Assembly: GCA_938028745.1 (NCBI GenBank) | Contig: CALIZL010000038.1 | Coordinates: forward strand, 1 to 64,000 | DNA length: 64,000 nucleotides | Direction of reading: 5' to 3' | Source of the DNA: an uncultured Prevotella sp. | GTDB lineage: Bacteria > Bacteroidota > Bacteroidia > Bacteroidales > Bacteroidaceae | Shown here: positions 24,921 to 33,207 of the stretch, in pieces | Layout: each line of letters opens with the position of its first letter | How positions within the stretch are numbered: position 1 is the stretch's first letter | The notes under the pieces: generated by a model | What the model saw: the letters and a program-made list of their open reading frames with translations, nothing else | The model's database searches: none | Told to the model about the DNA's origin: nothing | Made by a program: the position numbers and the translations under genes

Positions 24921-26092
24921 CAGTTAAAGTAATTCTTGAATTTCTGAAATATCGTTTGCTTGGTAACTCTGTCGCCTTTAAAGTTGTCGCTTTGGGCTAG
25001 TTTGTCCAAGCAAGCCTTCTCTTCACTCGACAGTGTTTTGGGAACATACACGCTAAGGTTAACGATTAGGTCGCCCATGCCTGGTCCGTAACCTTGAACA
25101 GAGGGCAATCCCTTACCACGCAGGCGCAATGCTGTGCCAGGTTGTGTACCTGGTGCAACCTTCATGCGCACCTTTCCACCGTCTACCAATGGTATTTCAA
25201 GGTTTCCGCCCAATGCTGCCGTGGGGAAATCAAGCAGCTCATTATATATAAGGTCGTTGCCGTCGCGAACGAATGTGTCGTTAGGCTCTTCCTCGATATA
25301 CACTTGTATGTCGCCCGTTATGCCGTTGCGTTTACCTGCGTTGCCTTTGCCGGGTACATTCACAACCATTCCTTCGGCCACACCGGCAGGTATTTTAATT
25401 TCAACAACTTCTTCGCCCTTGGTTACGCCCGACCCGTGACAGGTATGGCATGGGTTCTTGATAACCGTTCCTACTCCGTGGCAAGTGGGGCATTCGGTTT
25501 GCGTTTGCATCATGCCCAGCATGGTTCTAACGGCCTTGGTAACGATGCCTTGGCCATGACAAGTGGGACAAGTCTCCGTTCCGCTACCCGCTTCTGCTCC
25601 CGTTCCGTGGCAGTGGGTGCACGTTACATCTTTCTTAACCTTAAACTTTTTGGTGATGCCCGTTGCAATTTCTTGCAGGGTGAGTCGCACTTTCAGTCGC
25701 AAATCGCTACCCCTGAATTGTGCATGCTGCCTTGACCTCGCCCCTCCGCCGAAGCCAGAGAAACCAGAAAAGCCGCCATGTCCGCCAAAGATGTCGCCGA
25801 ACATGGAGAAAATATCGTCCATATCCATGCTGGCACCACCGCCAAAGCCCCCAGAACCGCCCATGCCGGCAGGTCCGTCGAAGCCAAATTGGTCGTATTG
25901 CTTACGTTTGTTGGGGTCGTGTAGCACATCATAAGCCTCGGCAGCCTCCTTAAACTTCTCTTCGGCATTCTTGTCGCCGGGGTTCTTGTCGGGGTGGTAC
26001 TTGATGGCGAGTTTGCGATAAGCCTTTTTTATCTCGTCTTCCGAGGCGTTTTTGTCAACGCCCAGCACTTCATAATAATCTCTTTTAGCCAT
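24920..26092 (-). CDS. dnaJ: Chaperone protein DnaJ
   Basis: 390-aa type I J-protein that stimulates DnaK ATPase and delivers substrates. J-domain 1-70 with HPD at 33-35; Gly/Phe-rich linker about 70-120 (GGSGGFGGGASMDMD-like); four CxxCxGxG zinc-binding repeats at about 150-225 (CTHCHGTG, CPTCHGQG, CPTCHGVG, CHTCHGSG); then the C-terminal substrate-binding domains. All key motifs are intact. It follows grpE by 25 nt. dnaK is not nearby, as is common in Bacteroidetes. Confidence 0.97.
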   Translation of the reverse strand: MAKRDYYEVLGVDKNASEDEIKKAYRKLAIKYHPDKNPGDKNAEEKFKEAAEAYDVLHDPNKRKQYDQFGFDGPAGMGGSGGFGGGASMDMDDIFSMFGDIFGGHGGFSGFSGFGGGARSRQHAQFRGSDLRLKVRLTLQEIATGITKKFKVKKDVTCTHCHGTGAEAGSGTETCPTCHGQGIVTKAVRTMLGMMQTQTECPTCHGVGTVIKNPCHTCHGSGVTKGEEVVEIKIPAGVAEGMVVNVPGKGNAGKRNGITGDIQVYIEEEPNDTFVRDGNDLIYNELLDFPTAALGGNLEIPLVDGGKVRMKVAPGTQPGTALRLRGKGLPSVQGYGPGMGDLIVNLSVYVPKTLSSEEKACLDKLAQSDNFKGDRVTKQTIFQKFKNYFN

Positions 26093-26117
26093 TTTCTTTC
26101 CTTTCCAGCCCCGTCAA

Positions 26118-26720
26118 TTATTGTCCAACCGCCACTTTGGCATGCCTTATCACCTTATCGTTAAGGGTATATCCCGTTTGTACGCAGTCGATGATTTTGC
26201 CTTTCTTGTCGTCGCCCATGCCAGGCACCATGGCCACAGCCTCGTGGAAGTCAACGTCAAAGTCTTTGCCGTCTACTTCTATTTTCTTCACGCCCATACC
26301 TTCTAGGGTGCTGAGCAGTTTCTTGTAAATCAGTTCCCAACCCTCTTCCACAACGTCTACGCACGCTTGTTTGTGCGCGTTTTCTATGGCTCTTTCCATG
26401 TCGTCGATGATGGGCAGTATGGCCGTGATGGTCTTTTCGCCGCCATTGAGGATGAGTTCGGTTTTCTCTTTCAGCGTGCGGCGTTTGAAATTTTCGAACT
26501 CGGCCACAGTGCGCAGATACTTGTCTTTCAGCTCTTCGAGTTGTTTTGCAAGGTTCTCTTCCTCCGTTTGGGGTTCCTCTTCGGACAGTTGTGGCTGTTC
26601 TTGCGGCTCGTTGGTCTCTTCTTGGGTTGTATCTTCGTTTAGGTCAACAGCCTCCTCGTTGTTGTCGAGGTTGCTGTTGGCCATCTTTTCCATGTTTTCG
26701 TCTGTCATATTGTTGTTCAT
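26118..26720 (-). CDS. grpE: Nucleotide exchange factor GrpE
   Basis: 200-aa cytoplasmic exchange factor for DnaK. The first 60 residues are very acidic and low in complexity (runs of E, Q and D). A long helix follows (LAKQLEELKDKYLRTVAEFE, then FKRRTLKEKTELI), and then the four-helix and beta domain with the signature DVDFHEAVAMVPGMGDDKKG and KVIRHAKVAVGQ at the end. Length and order are typical. It is the first gene of grpE-dnaJ-folC. Confidence 0.95.
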   Translation of the reverse strand: MNNNMTDENMEKMANSNLDNNEEAVDLNEDTTQEETNEPQEQPQLSEEEPQTEEENLAKQLEELKDKYLRTVAEFENFKRRTLKEKTELILNGGEKTITAILPIIDDMERAIENAHKQACVDVVEEGWELIYKKLLSTLEGMGVKKIEVDGKDFDVDFHEAVAMVPGMGDDKKGKIIDCVQTGYTLNDKVIRHAKVAVGQ

Positions 26721-26795
26721 TCCAAATGCGTATTTGTTTGTTTACTGCTTTAATTGTCTTCGTAAGTAACCTAGCAAATACCTTGCCAACCTGTT

Positions 26796-28412
26796 TTAGG
26801 CGTTATACATTTTAGCCCTTTGCTCCTTAATGGCAGGGTCGTAGATGTAATCGTCGTAGCTCATCAGCTTGTCGATGGTGCCATTTGGCGTAAGTTCGAT
26901 GATGCGGTCGGCAATCGATTGTATGAACTGGTGGTCGTGGCTGGCAAAGAGAATGTTACCCTTAAAGGCAACGAGGTTGTTGTTGAAGGCCTGAATGCTT
27001 TCCAAGTCGAGGTGGTTGGTGGGTGTGTCGAGTATAAGGCAGTTGGCGTTCTTCATTTGCATGCGCGCAATCATACAACGCATCTTTTCGCCTCCCGACA
27101 GCACGTTAACCTCTTTCAGCACGTCTTCGCCAGAGAAGAGCATGCGCCCTAGATAGCTTTTCATTACCACCTCGTTGCCTGGTCCGTATTGGCTAAGCCA
27201 GTCAACAAGGTTGAGTTTGCTGTCGAAGAACGCCGTGTTGTCTAACGGAAGATAGGCCGTGGTGATGGTTACACCCCACTTGTAGGTGCCTGCTTCGGCC
27301 TCGCGGTTGCCGTTGATAATTTCGAAGAGTGCCGTCATGGCCTTGGGATTGTGGCTAAGGAACACCACTTTTTGTCCTTTCTCCACGTTGAACGACACGT
27401 TGTCAAACAAAACGTTGCCTTCGTTGTCGGTTGCTTTGAGGCCTTCTACCTCTAATATTTGGTTGCCTGGTTCGCGTTCCATCTGGAAAATGATGCCAGG
27501 ATATTTGCGACTAGAAGGTCTGATTTCCTCAACATTAAGCTTTTCGAGCATCTTTTTACGCGAAGTGGTTTGCCTACTCTTTGCCACATTGGCAGAGAAA
27601 CGACGAATGAACTCCTCCAATTCCTTTCGTTTCTCTTCGGCCTTTTGCTTCTGGTTCTGCGCTTGGCGCAAGGCTAGCTGCGAACTTTCGTACCAGAACG
27701 AGTAGTTACCCGAGAAAATGGTGACCTTTCCAAAGTCGATATCCACTGTTTGGGTGCTCACTGCATCGAGGAAGTGGCGGTCGTGACTAACCACAAGCAC
27801 CGTTTGCTCCACGTTACCTAAGTATTCTTCGAGCCAGTTCACGGTGTCGAGGTCCAAGTCGTTGGTAGGCTCGTCGAGCAAAAGGTTGTCGGGGTTGCCA
27901 AAGAGTGCCTTTGCCAACATCACGCGCACCTTCTCGTTGTTCGACAGGTCGCTCATCTGCTTGTAGTGCAAGGCATCGGTTACGCCCAAGTTGCTCAACA
28001 TCTGCGCAGCATCGCTTTCGGCTTCCCAGCCATTCATCTCTGCAAACTTCTCTTCCAGCACAGCCGCGCGGTTACCGTCTTCTTCGGTCATTTCCTCTTT
28101 AGCATATAGTGCCTCGCGTTCTTTCATGTTCTTCCACAACTTTTCGTGGCCCATCAGAACGGTGTCGATAACGCGATATTCGTCGAACTTAAAGTGATCT
28201 TGATCCAAAACAGAGAGGCGTTCACCTGGTCCTAGCTCAACTGTTCCCTTGTTGGGTTCCAGTTCGCCGCTGATAGCTTTGAGAAGCGTAGACTTACCCG
28301 CCCCGTTAGCTCCGATGATACCATAGATGTTGCCTGATGTGAACTTCATATTCACGTCTTTGTAAAGCACTCGCTTACCGAATTGAATAGCAAGATTTGT
28401 AACAGTTATCAT
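26796..28412 (-). CDS. ABC-F family ATPase with one degenerate nucleotide site
   Basis: 538-aa soluble protein with two ABC domains and the charged inter-domain linker (about 245-300) that marks ABC-F translation factors, closest in layout to YbiT. NBD1 has an intact Walker A (GANGAGKST, 34-42) and Walker B (LLLDEPTND, Glu181) but a poor signature LSNNE (156-160). NBD2 has a good signature LSGGE (438-442) but no P-loop (SHNPKAMT at 353-360) and Thr463 in place of the catalytic Glu (LILDTPTN). So one composite ATP site should work and the other should not. Such proteins act on the ribosome E site; the exact role is unknown. Confidence 0.9.
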   Translation of the reverse strand: MITVTNLAIQFGKRVLYKDVNMKFTSGNIYGIIGANGAGKSTLLKAISGELEPNKGTVELGPGERLSVLDQDHFKFDEYRVIDTVLMGHEKLWKNMKEREALYAKEEMTEEDGNRAAVLEEKFAEMNGWEAESDAAQMLSNLGVTDALHYKQMSDLSNNEKVRVMLAKALFGNPDNLLLDEPTNDLDLDTVNWLEEYLGNVEQTVLVVSHDRHFLDAVSTQTVDIDFGKVTIFSGNYSFWYESSQLALRQAQNQKQKAEEKRKELEEFIRRFSANVAKSRQTTSRKKMLEKLNVEEIRPSSRKYPGIIFQMEREPGNQILEVEGLKATDNEGNVLFDNVSFNVEKGQKVVFLSHNPKAMTALFEIINGNREAEAGTYKWGVTITTAYLPLDNTAFFDSKLNLVDWLSQYGPGNEVVMKSYLGRMLFSGEDVLKEVNVLSGGEKMRCMIARMQMKNANCLILDTPTNHLDLESIQAFNNNLVAFKGNILFASHDHQFIQSIADRIIELTPNGTIDKLMSYDDYIYDPAIKEQRAKMYNA

Positions 28413-28490
28413 TCTCTTTTATCTTGATTTGTAATTATGTACAACTTGAAAGGGGTGTTGTTTGCCGACTAATTTTTCGGATACAACCAT

Positions 28491-28523
28491 GCAAAGGTAG
28501 TGGTTTTCATTGGATTATGCAAA
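28491..28523 (-). promoter_or_regulatory. Promoter of the ABC-F gene
   Basis: On the minus strand TTTG (28523-28520), 20 bp, then TACCTTTGC (28499-28491). This is a consensus promoter with a leader of about 75 nt. Confidence 0.75.
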
Positions 28524-28524
28524 T

Positions 28525-28904
28525 TAATGGCCACATGAAACCCCACACGCCTTGTTTTTCTCGGCTTGCATTGGCGTGTGGTTATGGCATATAACGTGCT
28601 TTGCTTGCTTGGATAAATTGTGTGTTCGACGGGGTATTTTAGTTTGCAAATAAACGTGTTCGAAGGCAACTTGCATTTTTGCTGTTGGTTGCTGGTGCGT
28701 GATGTTCGGGCGATAGATGTGTTAACTGGCATTATTTGAAGTTTATTTGTGGTTATGATATGATGTGTTTTGACTATATTTCAGAGTAAACGGTACTTAA
28801 TAGATAAACATCAATTGCTCTCATATGTTCTAATGAATCTTGGTTTGTGTTAAATATTTTATGTTAAATAATAGGAAACGATAACGAGTAAATGTTTTTT
28901 TATA
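28525..28904. other. Gene-free stretch between divergent promoters
   Basis: AT-rich sequence between the ABC-F promoter and the M48 promoter. No gene, repeat or structured RNA was recognised. Confidence 0.4.
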
Positions 28905-28913
28905 TACCTTTGC
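28905..28913 (+). promoter_or_regulatory. -7 element TACCTTTGC of the M48 operon
   Basis: A consensus -7 element 34 nt before the start codon. The -33 region lacks a clear TTTG. Confidence 0.6.
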
Positions 28914-28946
28914 GATATAATTTACCTTTTAAAAAAACATTTTTTT

Positions 28947-29795
28947 ATGAAAAAGACATTATCTCTTTTGTTCGTTGTTGCTTTCTGTATGTTGAGCACA
29001 ATGCCAGCAATGGCCCAGTTTAACCTTAAAAAGGCAGTTGGCGGAGCAGCAAAGGCTGCCAAAGCTGTAACTTTGACTGATGCCGATGTGGTGAATTACG
29101 TTAAGGAATACATTGATTGGATGGACAAACACAATCAAGTTTGCCCCGACGACAACCCTTACGCCATCCGTTTGAAGAAACTTACCGCAGGGCTGACCGA
29201 AGTAGAAGGCATTCCTTTGAACTTTAAAGTGTACTATGTTGTAGACGTGAATGCCTTTGCATGTGCCGACGGTAGCGTGCGTGTATTTTCTTCTTTGATG
29301 GACATCATGACCGACGAAGAACTGCTTGGCGTTATCGGACACGAGATTGGACACGTTGCCCACAAGGATTCAAAGAACGGATTCCGCACAGCCTTGCTTA
29401 CTTCGGCATTAAAAGACGGCGTGTCTTCAACCAATGGTAAGGCTGCCGCACTTACCGATTCGCAACTTGGCGACCTTGGCGAGGCTCTACTGAACGCTAC
29501 TTACTCGCAAAAACAAGAAAGCAATGCCGATGCTTACGGCTATGAGTTCTTGAAGAAGAACAACAAGAACCCTTGGGCTATTGCTTTGTCGTTCGAGAAG
29601 TTGAAGAAACTTGAAGAGGATGCAGGCTACCAGAAAGACAGCAAGTGGAAACGCATGTTCTCTTCTCATCCCGATCTCGACAAGCGCATTAAGACCATGA
29701 GCGAGCGCGCACAAAAAGACGGCTTTACACGTCCTGAGAACAAGATGCCTGAGAAAACAGCTGCACAGAAGGTTGTAAAGGGTAAGAAGAAATAA
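28947..29795 (+). CDS. Exported M48-family metalloprotease
   Basis: 282-aa protein with a signal peptide (MKKTLSLLFVVAFCMLSTMP, cleavage near AMAQ). The zinc-protease motif HEIGH is at 132-136, and the third ligand is Glu191 in QESNADAYGYE, as in peptidase family M48. LNFKVYYVVDVNAFACADGS and VRVFSSLMDIMTDEELLGVI are typical of M48 proteins of the BepA/YfgC/LoiP branch, which act in outer-membrane quality control. No TPR domain is present. It heads a three-gene unit with two DUF1266 genes, which may be partners. Confidence 0.92.
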   Translation: MKKTLSLLFVVAFCMLSTMPAMAQFNLKKAVGGAAKAAKAVTLTDADVVNYVKEYIDWMDKHNQVCPDDNPYAIRLKKLTAGLTEVEGIPLNFKVYYVVDVNAFACADGSVRVFSSLMDIMTDEELLGVIGHEIGHVAHKDSKNGFRTALLTSALKDGVSSTNGKAAALTDSQLGDLGEALLNATYSQKQESNADAYGYEFLKKNNKNPWAIALSFEKLKKLEEDAGYQKDSKWKRMFSSHPDLDKRIKTMSERAQKDGFTRPENKMPEKTAAQKVVKGKKK

Positions 29796-29817
29796 CGTTC
29801 ATTACACTAAACTAAGT

Positions 29818-30546
29818 ATGTTTTCATTTCTTTCATCGTTTTATTATGCCATATTTGGTGGTTTCCGCATAGACGAAACCACTACATTAAGCAAAGAACA
29901 GCAGCGAAAACTGCTTTTGAGTGGTGTCTTTTCTGCACAGAAAGGCACGTTTATGAATGTGGTCAAGACGGGAATGTCGTATGGCGGAAGGCAGAAAATG
30001 TTTGGTCAGGGCTGGGGAATTACCGATAAAGAATCGGCAATTGATACGCTCGACTATCTGCAACACGCAGGTACACGCCGTTTCTTCCCCCTTGTTGTAG
30101 AGGCTCTGAAACTTCAAAACAAGCGCGCTATTCAGCAGTATATCACTGAAAATCTTAAAGACGAAGAAGACATGCGCGATTGTTGGGAACAGGTTCAGTT
30201 CGCTTTTGGGTCTATGGACTCTCTAATAAATGCACAACTTATTAAAGACCAAGCCGACTTCGTACGTATCGGACCCGATGCTTGGGATGCTGGTAGGTTG
30301 GTGTTCATGGCCAGATTGTGTCGTGAACACGAGTATATCACTGACGAACAAATGTGGCAATACATTGATGCAGCCGACGAAATAGCCCACCAAACGCTTA
30401 CTTCTTGGGAAGATTTCGGCAAGAGTTACATCATCGGGCGTTGCTTGTGGTGTGGAACTGCCAACTACTTTGAAGTGATGGCCGGCCATGCAAAGGATAT
30501 GTATTCCAGTCCGAAGAGCCCTTGGAAAGGAGTTCCTTTTGCATAA
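29818..30546 (+). CDS. DUF1266-domain protein, paralogue 1
   Basis: 242-aa protein without signal peptide. The DUF1266 domain occupies the last 150 residues, with the pattern DFVRIGPDAWDAGRLVFMAR, MWQYIDAADEIAHQTLTSWE and DFGKSYIIGRCLWCG. A conserved N-terminal block (TLSKEQQRKLLLSGVFSAQK) is shared with the next gene. The family is of unknown function. It starts 22 nt after the M48 gene. Confidence 0.85.
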   Translation: MFSFLSSFYYAIFGGFRIDETTTLSKEQQRKLLLSGVFSAQKGTFMNVVKTGMSYGGRQKMFGQGWGITDKESAIDTLDYLQHAGTRRFFPLVVEALKLQNKRAIQQYITENLKDEEDMRDCWEQVQFAFGSMDSLINAQLIKDQADFVRIGPDAWDAGRLVFMARLCREHEYITDEQMWQYIDAADEIAHQTLTSWEDFGKSYIIGRCLWCGTANYFEVMAGHAKDMYSSPKSPWKGVPFA

Positions 30547-30582
30547 CAAGCAATTGTTAAGCAAATAGAACCTAATGTAAGT

Positions 30583-30614
30583 TCTTGTCCGCCGTGTTTT
30601 CGCGGCGGACAAGA
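30583..30614 (+). terminator. Intercistronic hairpin between the DUF1266 paralogues
   Basis: A perfect 12-bp GC-rich stem (TCTTGTCCGCCG / CGGCGGACAAGA) with an 8-nt loop but no following T-run. It could be a weak terminator or an RNA-processing or stabilising hairpin. Confidence 0.6.
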
Positions 30615-30648
30615 TATAATAATGAATATTAATATCGTGATTAATTCC

Positions 30649-31563
30649 ATGAAAAAGAAAACCATTGTTAGTTTGATGTTCATGTTGTGTCTCGTTGCAC
30701 AACAAGTTGCCGCTGCTGCCAGATTTCGCATAAGGGTACGTGGCGGAGGTTCGGATGATGTCGAAAGCGGTCCGTTAACTTGGATTATTTATGGCGTTGC
30801 TGCCATTGCCATTCTGGGAGGATTGTATATTTACATGACCGAATTAAAAAGCCTTGTGCTTAAAATATTTGGTGGCCTACGTATGGATGATAAAACCACA
30901 TTAACCGAAGATCAACAGCGTAAGATGCTTTTGAGCAGTGTAAGTGCAGCATACGATAAAGTGATATTGAACAGCCTCAAGACAGGTATGGCCCGAACAG
31001 AGCGTGAGGATTACTTAAAGGAGCATTGGGACGTTGACGGGCACGACTCGGCTATCAACTTATTAAACGACTTTAAGGTCGCTTGTACAAAAAACTTTAT
31101 ACCACATATCGGCGAAGCTTTCAAACTTAAAGAGCAGCAACCTATCGATAAGTATCTCAACGACACCTTTGTGCTGGATAAAGACGCGCGGGCTTGTGCC
31201 AAACAGATAGAGAATGCTTTTAAGATGATGCCTAAACTCGTGAAACTTGGAATAGTTAAGGACGAAACAGACTTTGTGCGTATTGGGGCAGATGGTTATT
31301 ACGTTTCTGCTCTAGTATATCTCGCCCGTTTGTGTGCCGAGTGTAAGTATATCAGCGAGGAAGAAATGTGGCAATATGTAGATGCTGCCGACGAGTTTGC
31401 CCATCAGTCGCTCACTTCTTGGGAAGATTATGGCAAGAGTTACCTCATTGGGTACGCCCTTTGGCTTGGTAGTGGTATCCAATTGAAGATGCAGGCAGAT
31501 GTTGTGAAGAAACTGATTGAGAACCCGAAGAGTCCTTGGAACAGTTTCCCTTTTGCTAAATAA
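30649..31563 (+). CDS. DUF1266-domain membrane protein, paralogue 2
   Basis: 304-aa protein. The ATG at 30649 is preferred because it opens a signal-like hydrophobic segment (MKKKTIVSLMFMLCLVAQQV). A second membrane helix follows (LTWIIYGVAAIAILGGLYIY, about residues 42-61), then the same cytoplasmic or periplasmic DUF1266 module as paralogue 1 (TLTEDQQRKMLLSSVSAAYD, DFVRIGADGYYVSALVYLAR, SLTSWEDYGKSYLIGYALWL). The two share order and spacing of blocks, so they arose by duplication; this copy gained membrane anchoring. Function unknown. Confidence 0.8.
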   Translation: MKKKTIVSLMFMLCLVAQQVAAAARFRIRVRGGGSDDVESGPLTWIIYGVAAIAILGGLYIYMTELKSLVLKIFGGLRMDDKTTLTEDQQRKMLLSSVSAAYDKVILNSLKTGMARTEREDYLKEHWDVDGHDSAINLLNDFKVACTKNFIPHIGEAFKLKEQQPIDKYLNDTFVLDKDARACAKQIENAFKMMPKLVKLGIVKDETDFVRIGADGYYVSALVYLARLCAECKYISEEEMWQYVDAADEFAHQSLTSWEDYGKSYLIGYALWLGSGIQLKMQADVVKKLIENPKSPWNSFPFAK

Positions 31564-31573
31564 ACAGATAATG

Positions 31574-31609
31574 GCCCTTTGCAGACATTGAATTAAGCCT
31601 GCAAAGGGC
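31574..31609 (+). terminator. Hairpin after the second DUF1266 gene
   Basis: An 11-bp perfect stem (GCCCTTTGCAG / CTGCAAAGGGC) 10 nt past the stop. There is no strong T-run, so it is a probable rather than certain terminator. Confidence 0.65.
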
Positions 31610-31761
31610 TAAATGTATCAAACAAAGACGGCTTGGTGTTTTTTGATGCGGGCTGTTTAGAACAAACGGATTGCATATAACCTCGCTGATAGCGGCTAAT
31701 ACAAGTAGCGTACGTTATTTTGATGTAGACTTGTTCTGAGGAGAAGGCCAAGATAGAAATT

Positions 31762-31932
31762 TCTTGTCTTCTTATTAACTTGACTTCTCATCCACCTGCT
31801 AATTCGTTCTCTTGTCAACTTGTTTTCTTGCTAATTTATCAACTTATTAACTTGTCTTCTCATCCACTTGTTAACTCGTTCTCCTGCCAACTTGTTTTCT
31901 TGTCTTCTTGTCAACTTGTTAACTCGTCAACT
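31762..31932 (+). repeat. Degenerate 8-bp tandem array left of core C
   Basis: Octamers such as AACTTGTC, TTCTCATC, AACTCGTT and AACTTGTT in the AACTC orientation. The array runs directly into the 640-bp repeat. Confidence 0.75.
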
Positions 31933-32576
31933 GATTTTGTCCGCTTTTCGGCATAGATTTTAACATTCTGGCTGCCCTTTTCGGCATCAAGCTCCCAACT
32001 TGCCGCAAATAATCGATTCTCGCGGAGGTTGGTTTTGATGCAAAAAGGGTTAGTCTGTGCATGTAGGCAAAATGAATATTTATGTCTAAGTATCTTCATT
32101 TGCACTCGTTTTGGGGGCTAATTACTGCTAAAAGGGTGCAATATGCCGCTAAATGCAGTGCGTTTTGCTGCTAAATGCGATGCGTTTTGGTGCTAAATGC
32201 AGTGCGTTTTGGTGCTAAATGCAAGGCATTTTGGTGCTAAACGCAAGTCAAAATGCTGCTAAATGCAAGACGAAAAGCATAAAAATACACCGCAATGGTA
32301 TAAACAAAACCTTTTAGAACCATGAAAAACATGGCTGAAAAGGGCAAAATAACCATTAAAAAGTGGGGTTTTAGGGGCTAAATGCTGGTAATTGGGCTTG
32401 AAAAAAATACGAGTTGGCAAGCAACTAGAAAGGCAAAATGGTGCAAAATGCAGGTTCTATGCTTAAAAATAGACAATGAAAAAGGCGTGAAAGGTTAGAA
32501 ATAGTGTAACTCTACCTCCTTTTTAACCAATATTTTCGCTAGAATGGATCGAAAATTTGAGGGGTTTTGTAAAATA
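31933..32576 (-). repeat. ~640-bp interspersed repeat, copy C
   Basis: Inverted relative to copies A and B. Reading the plus strand it begins GATTTTGTCCGC, then AATAATCGATTCTCGCG near 32006, the 22-bp array, TTAGGGGCTAAATGC near 32372, CTAGAATGG (32539-32547) and TTTTGTAAAA. It is nearly colinear with copy D, with the same total length. It is flanked on both sides by octamer arrays. Confidence 0.88.
32138..32269 (-). repeat. 22-bp palindrome array (core C)
   Basis: Six units at 32138, 32160, 32182, 32204, 32226 and 32248. A typical unit is GCGTTTTGGTGCTAAATGC plus AGT. The middle of the palindrome varies (GCTGC, GGTGC, CCGC) while the AAATGC/GCATTT arms are kept. Confidence 0.9.
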
Positions 32577-32591
32577 AAAATAGGAATTTAA

Positions 32592-33013
32592 GATTTTGAG
32601 TTATTGAGTTATTGAGTTATTGAGTTATTGAGTTATTGTGTTTTTGAGTTTTTGAGTTTTTGAGTTTGTAAGTTGATGAGTTTGTAAGTTTGTGGACTTG
32701 TATGTTGATGAGTTGATGAGTTTGTAAGTTGATGAGTTGATGAGTTGATGAGTTGATGAGTTGATGAGTTGATGAGTTGATGAGTTTGTAAGTTTGTAAG
32801 TTGATGAGTTTTCGAGTTGATGAGTTTGTAAGTTGATGTTTGTTTGAGTTTTTGAGTTTGTAGGTTGATGAGTTGGTAAGTTTGTGGTCTTGTAAGTTGA
32901 TGAGTTTGTAAGTTAATGTTTTTTGAGTTTTTGAGTTTGTAAGTGGATGAGCGTGTGAGTTTTGATGTTTGTTTGTTATAAAGTTGTTGCGTTATTAAGT
33001 TGTTAAGCAGGTG
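32592..33013 (-). repeat. Long 8-bp tandem array right of core C
   Basis: The largest octamer array: more than 45 units, including runs of identical GAGTTATT near 32600 and GAGTTGAT near 32707-32785, mixed with AAGTTTGT and GAGTTTTT. GAGTT orientation. The near-perfect runs imply recent slippage or expansion. Confidence 0.9.
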
Positions 33014-33123
33014 AGTTTCATCATAATCCTAAATATTTTGAACTTATTTTTTGTAGTGCTTGTTCTTAACAGAGAGCATAGAGAGACTAGATAAACCCAT
33101 AACTCTGAATATAAGATTGCACT

Positions 33124-33153
33124 AAAAAACCGCCGACAACATTGCCGACGGTT
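33124..33153 (-). terminator. Terminator of pheS
   Basis: An imperfect stem AAACCGCCG / CGACGGTTT. On the minus strand it is followed by a T-run (GGTTTTTTAG). It lies 55 nt past the pheS stop. Confidence 0.75.
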
Positions 33154-33207
33154 TATAGCTGTTATTATTTGCTTGTGCCTTAGTAGGGCTAGCACATTGC
33201 ATGCGGT

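Noticed and set aside
28469..28732. Small minus-strand frame upstream of the ABC-F gene
   Set aside because: It overlaps the ABC-F promoter and has no recognisable features or start context.
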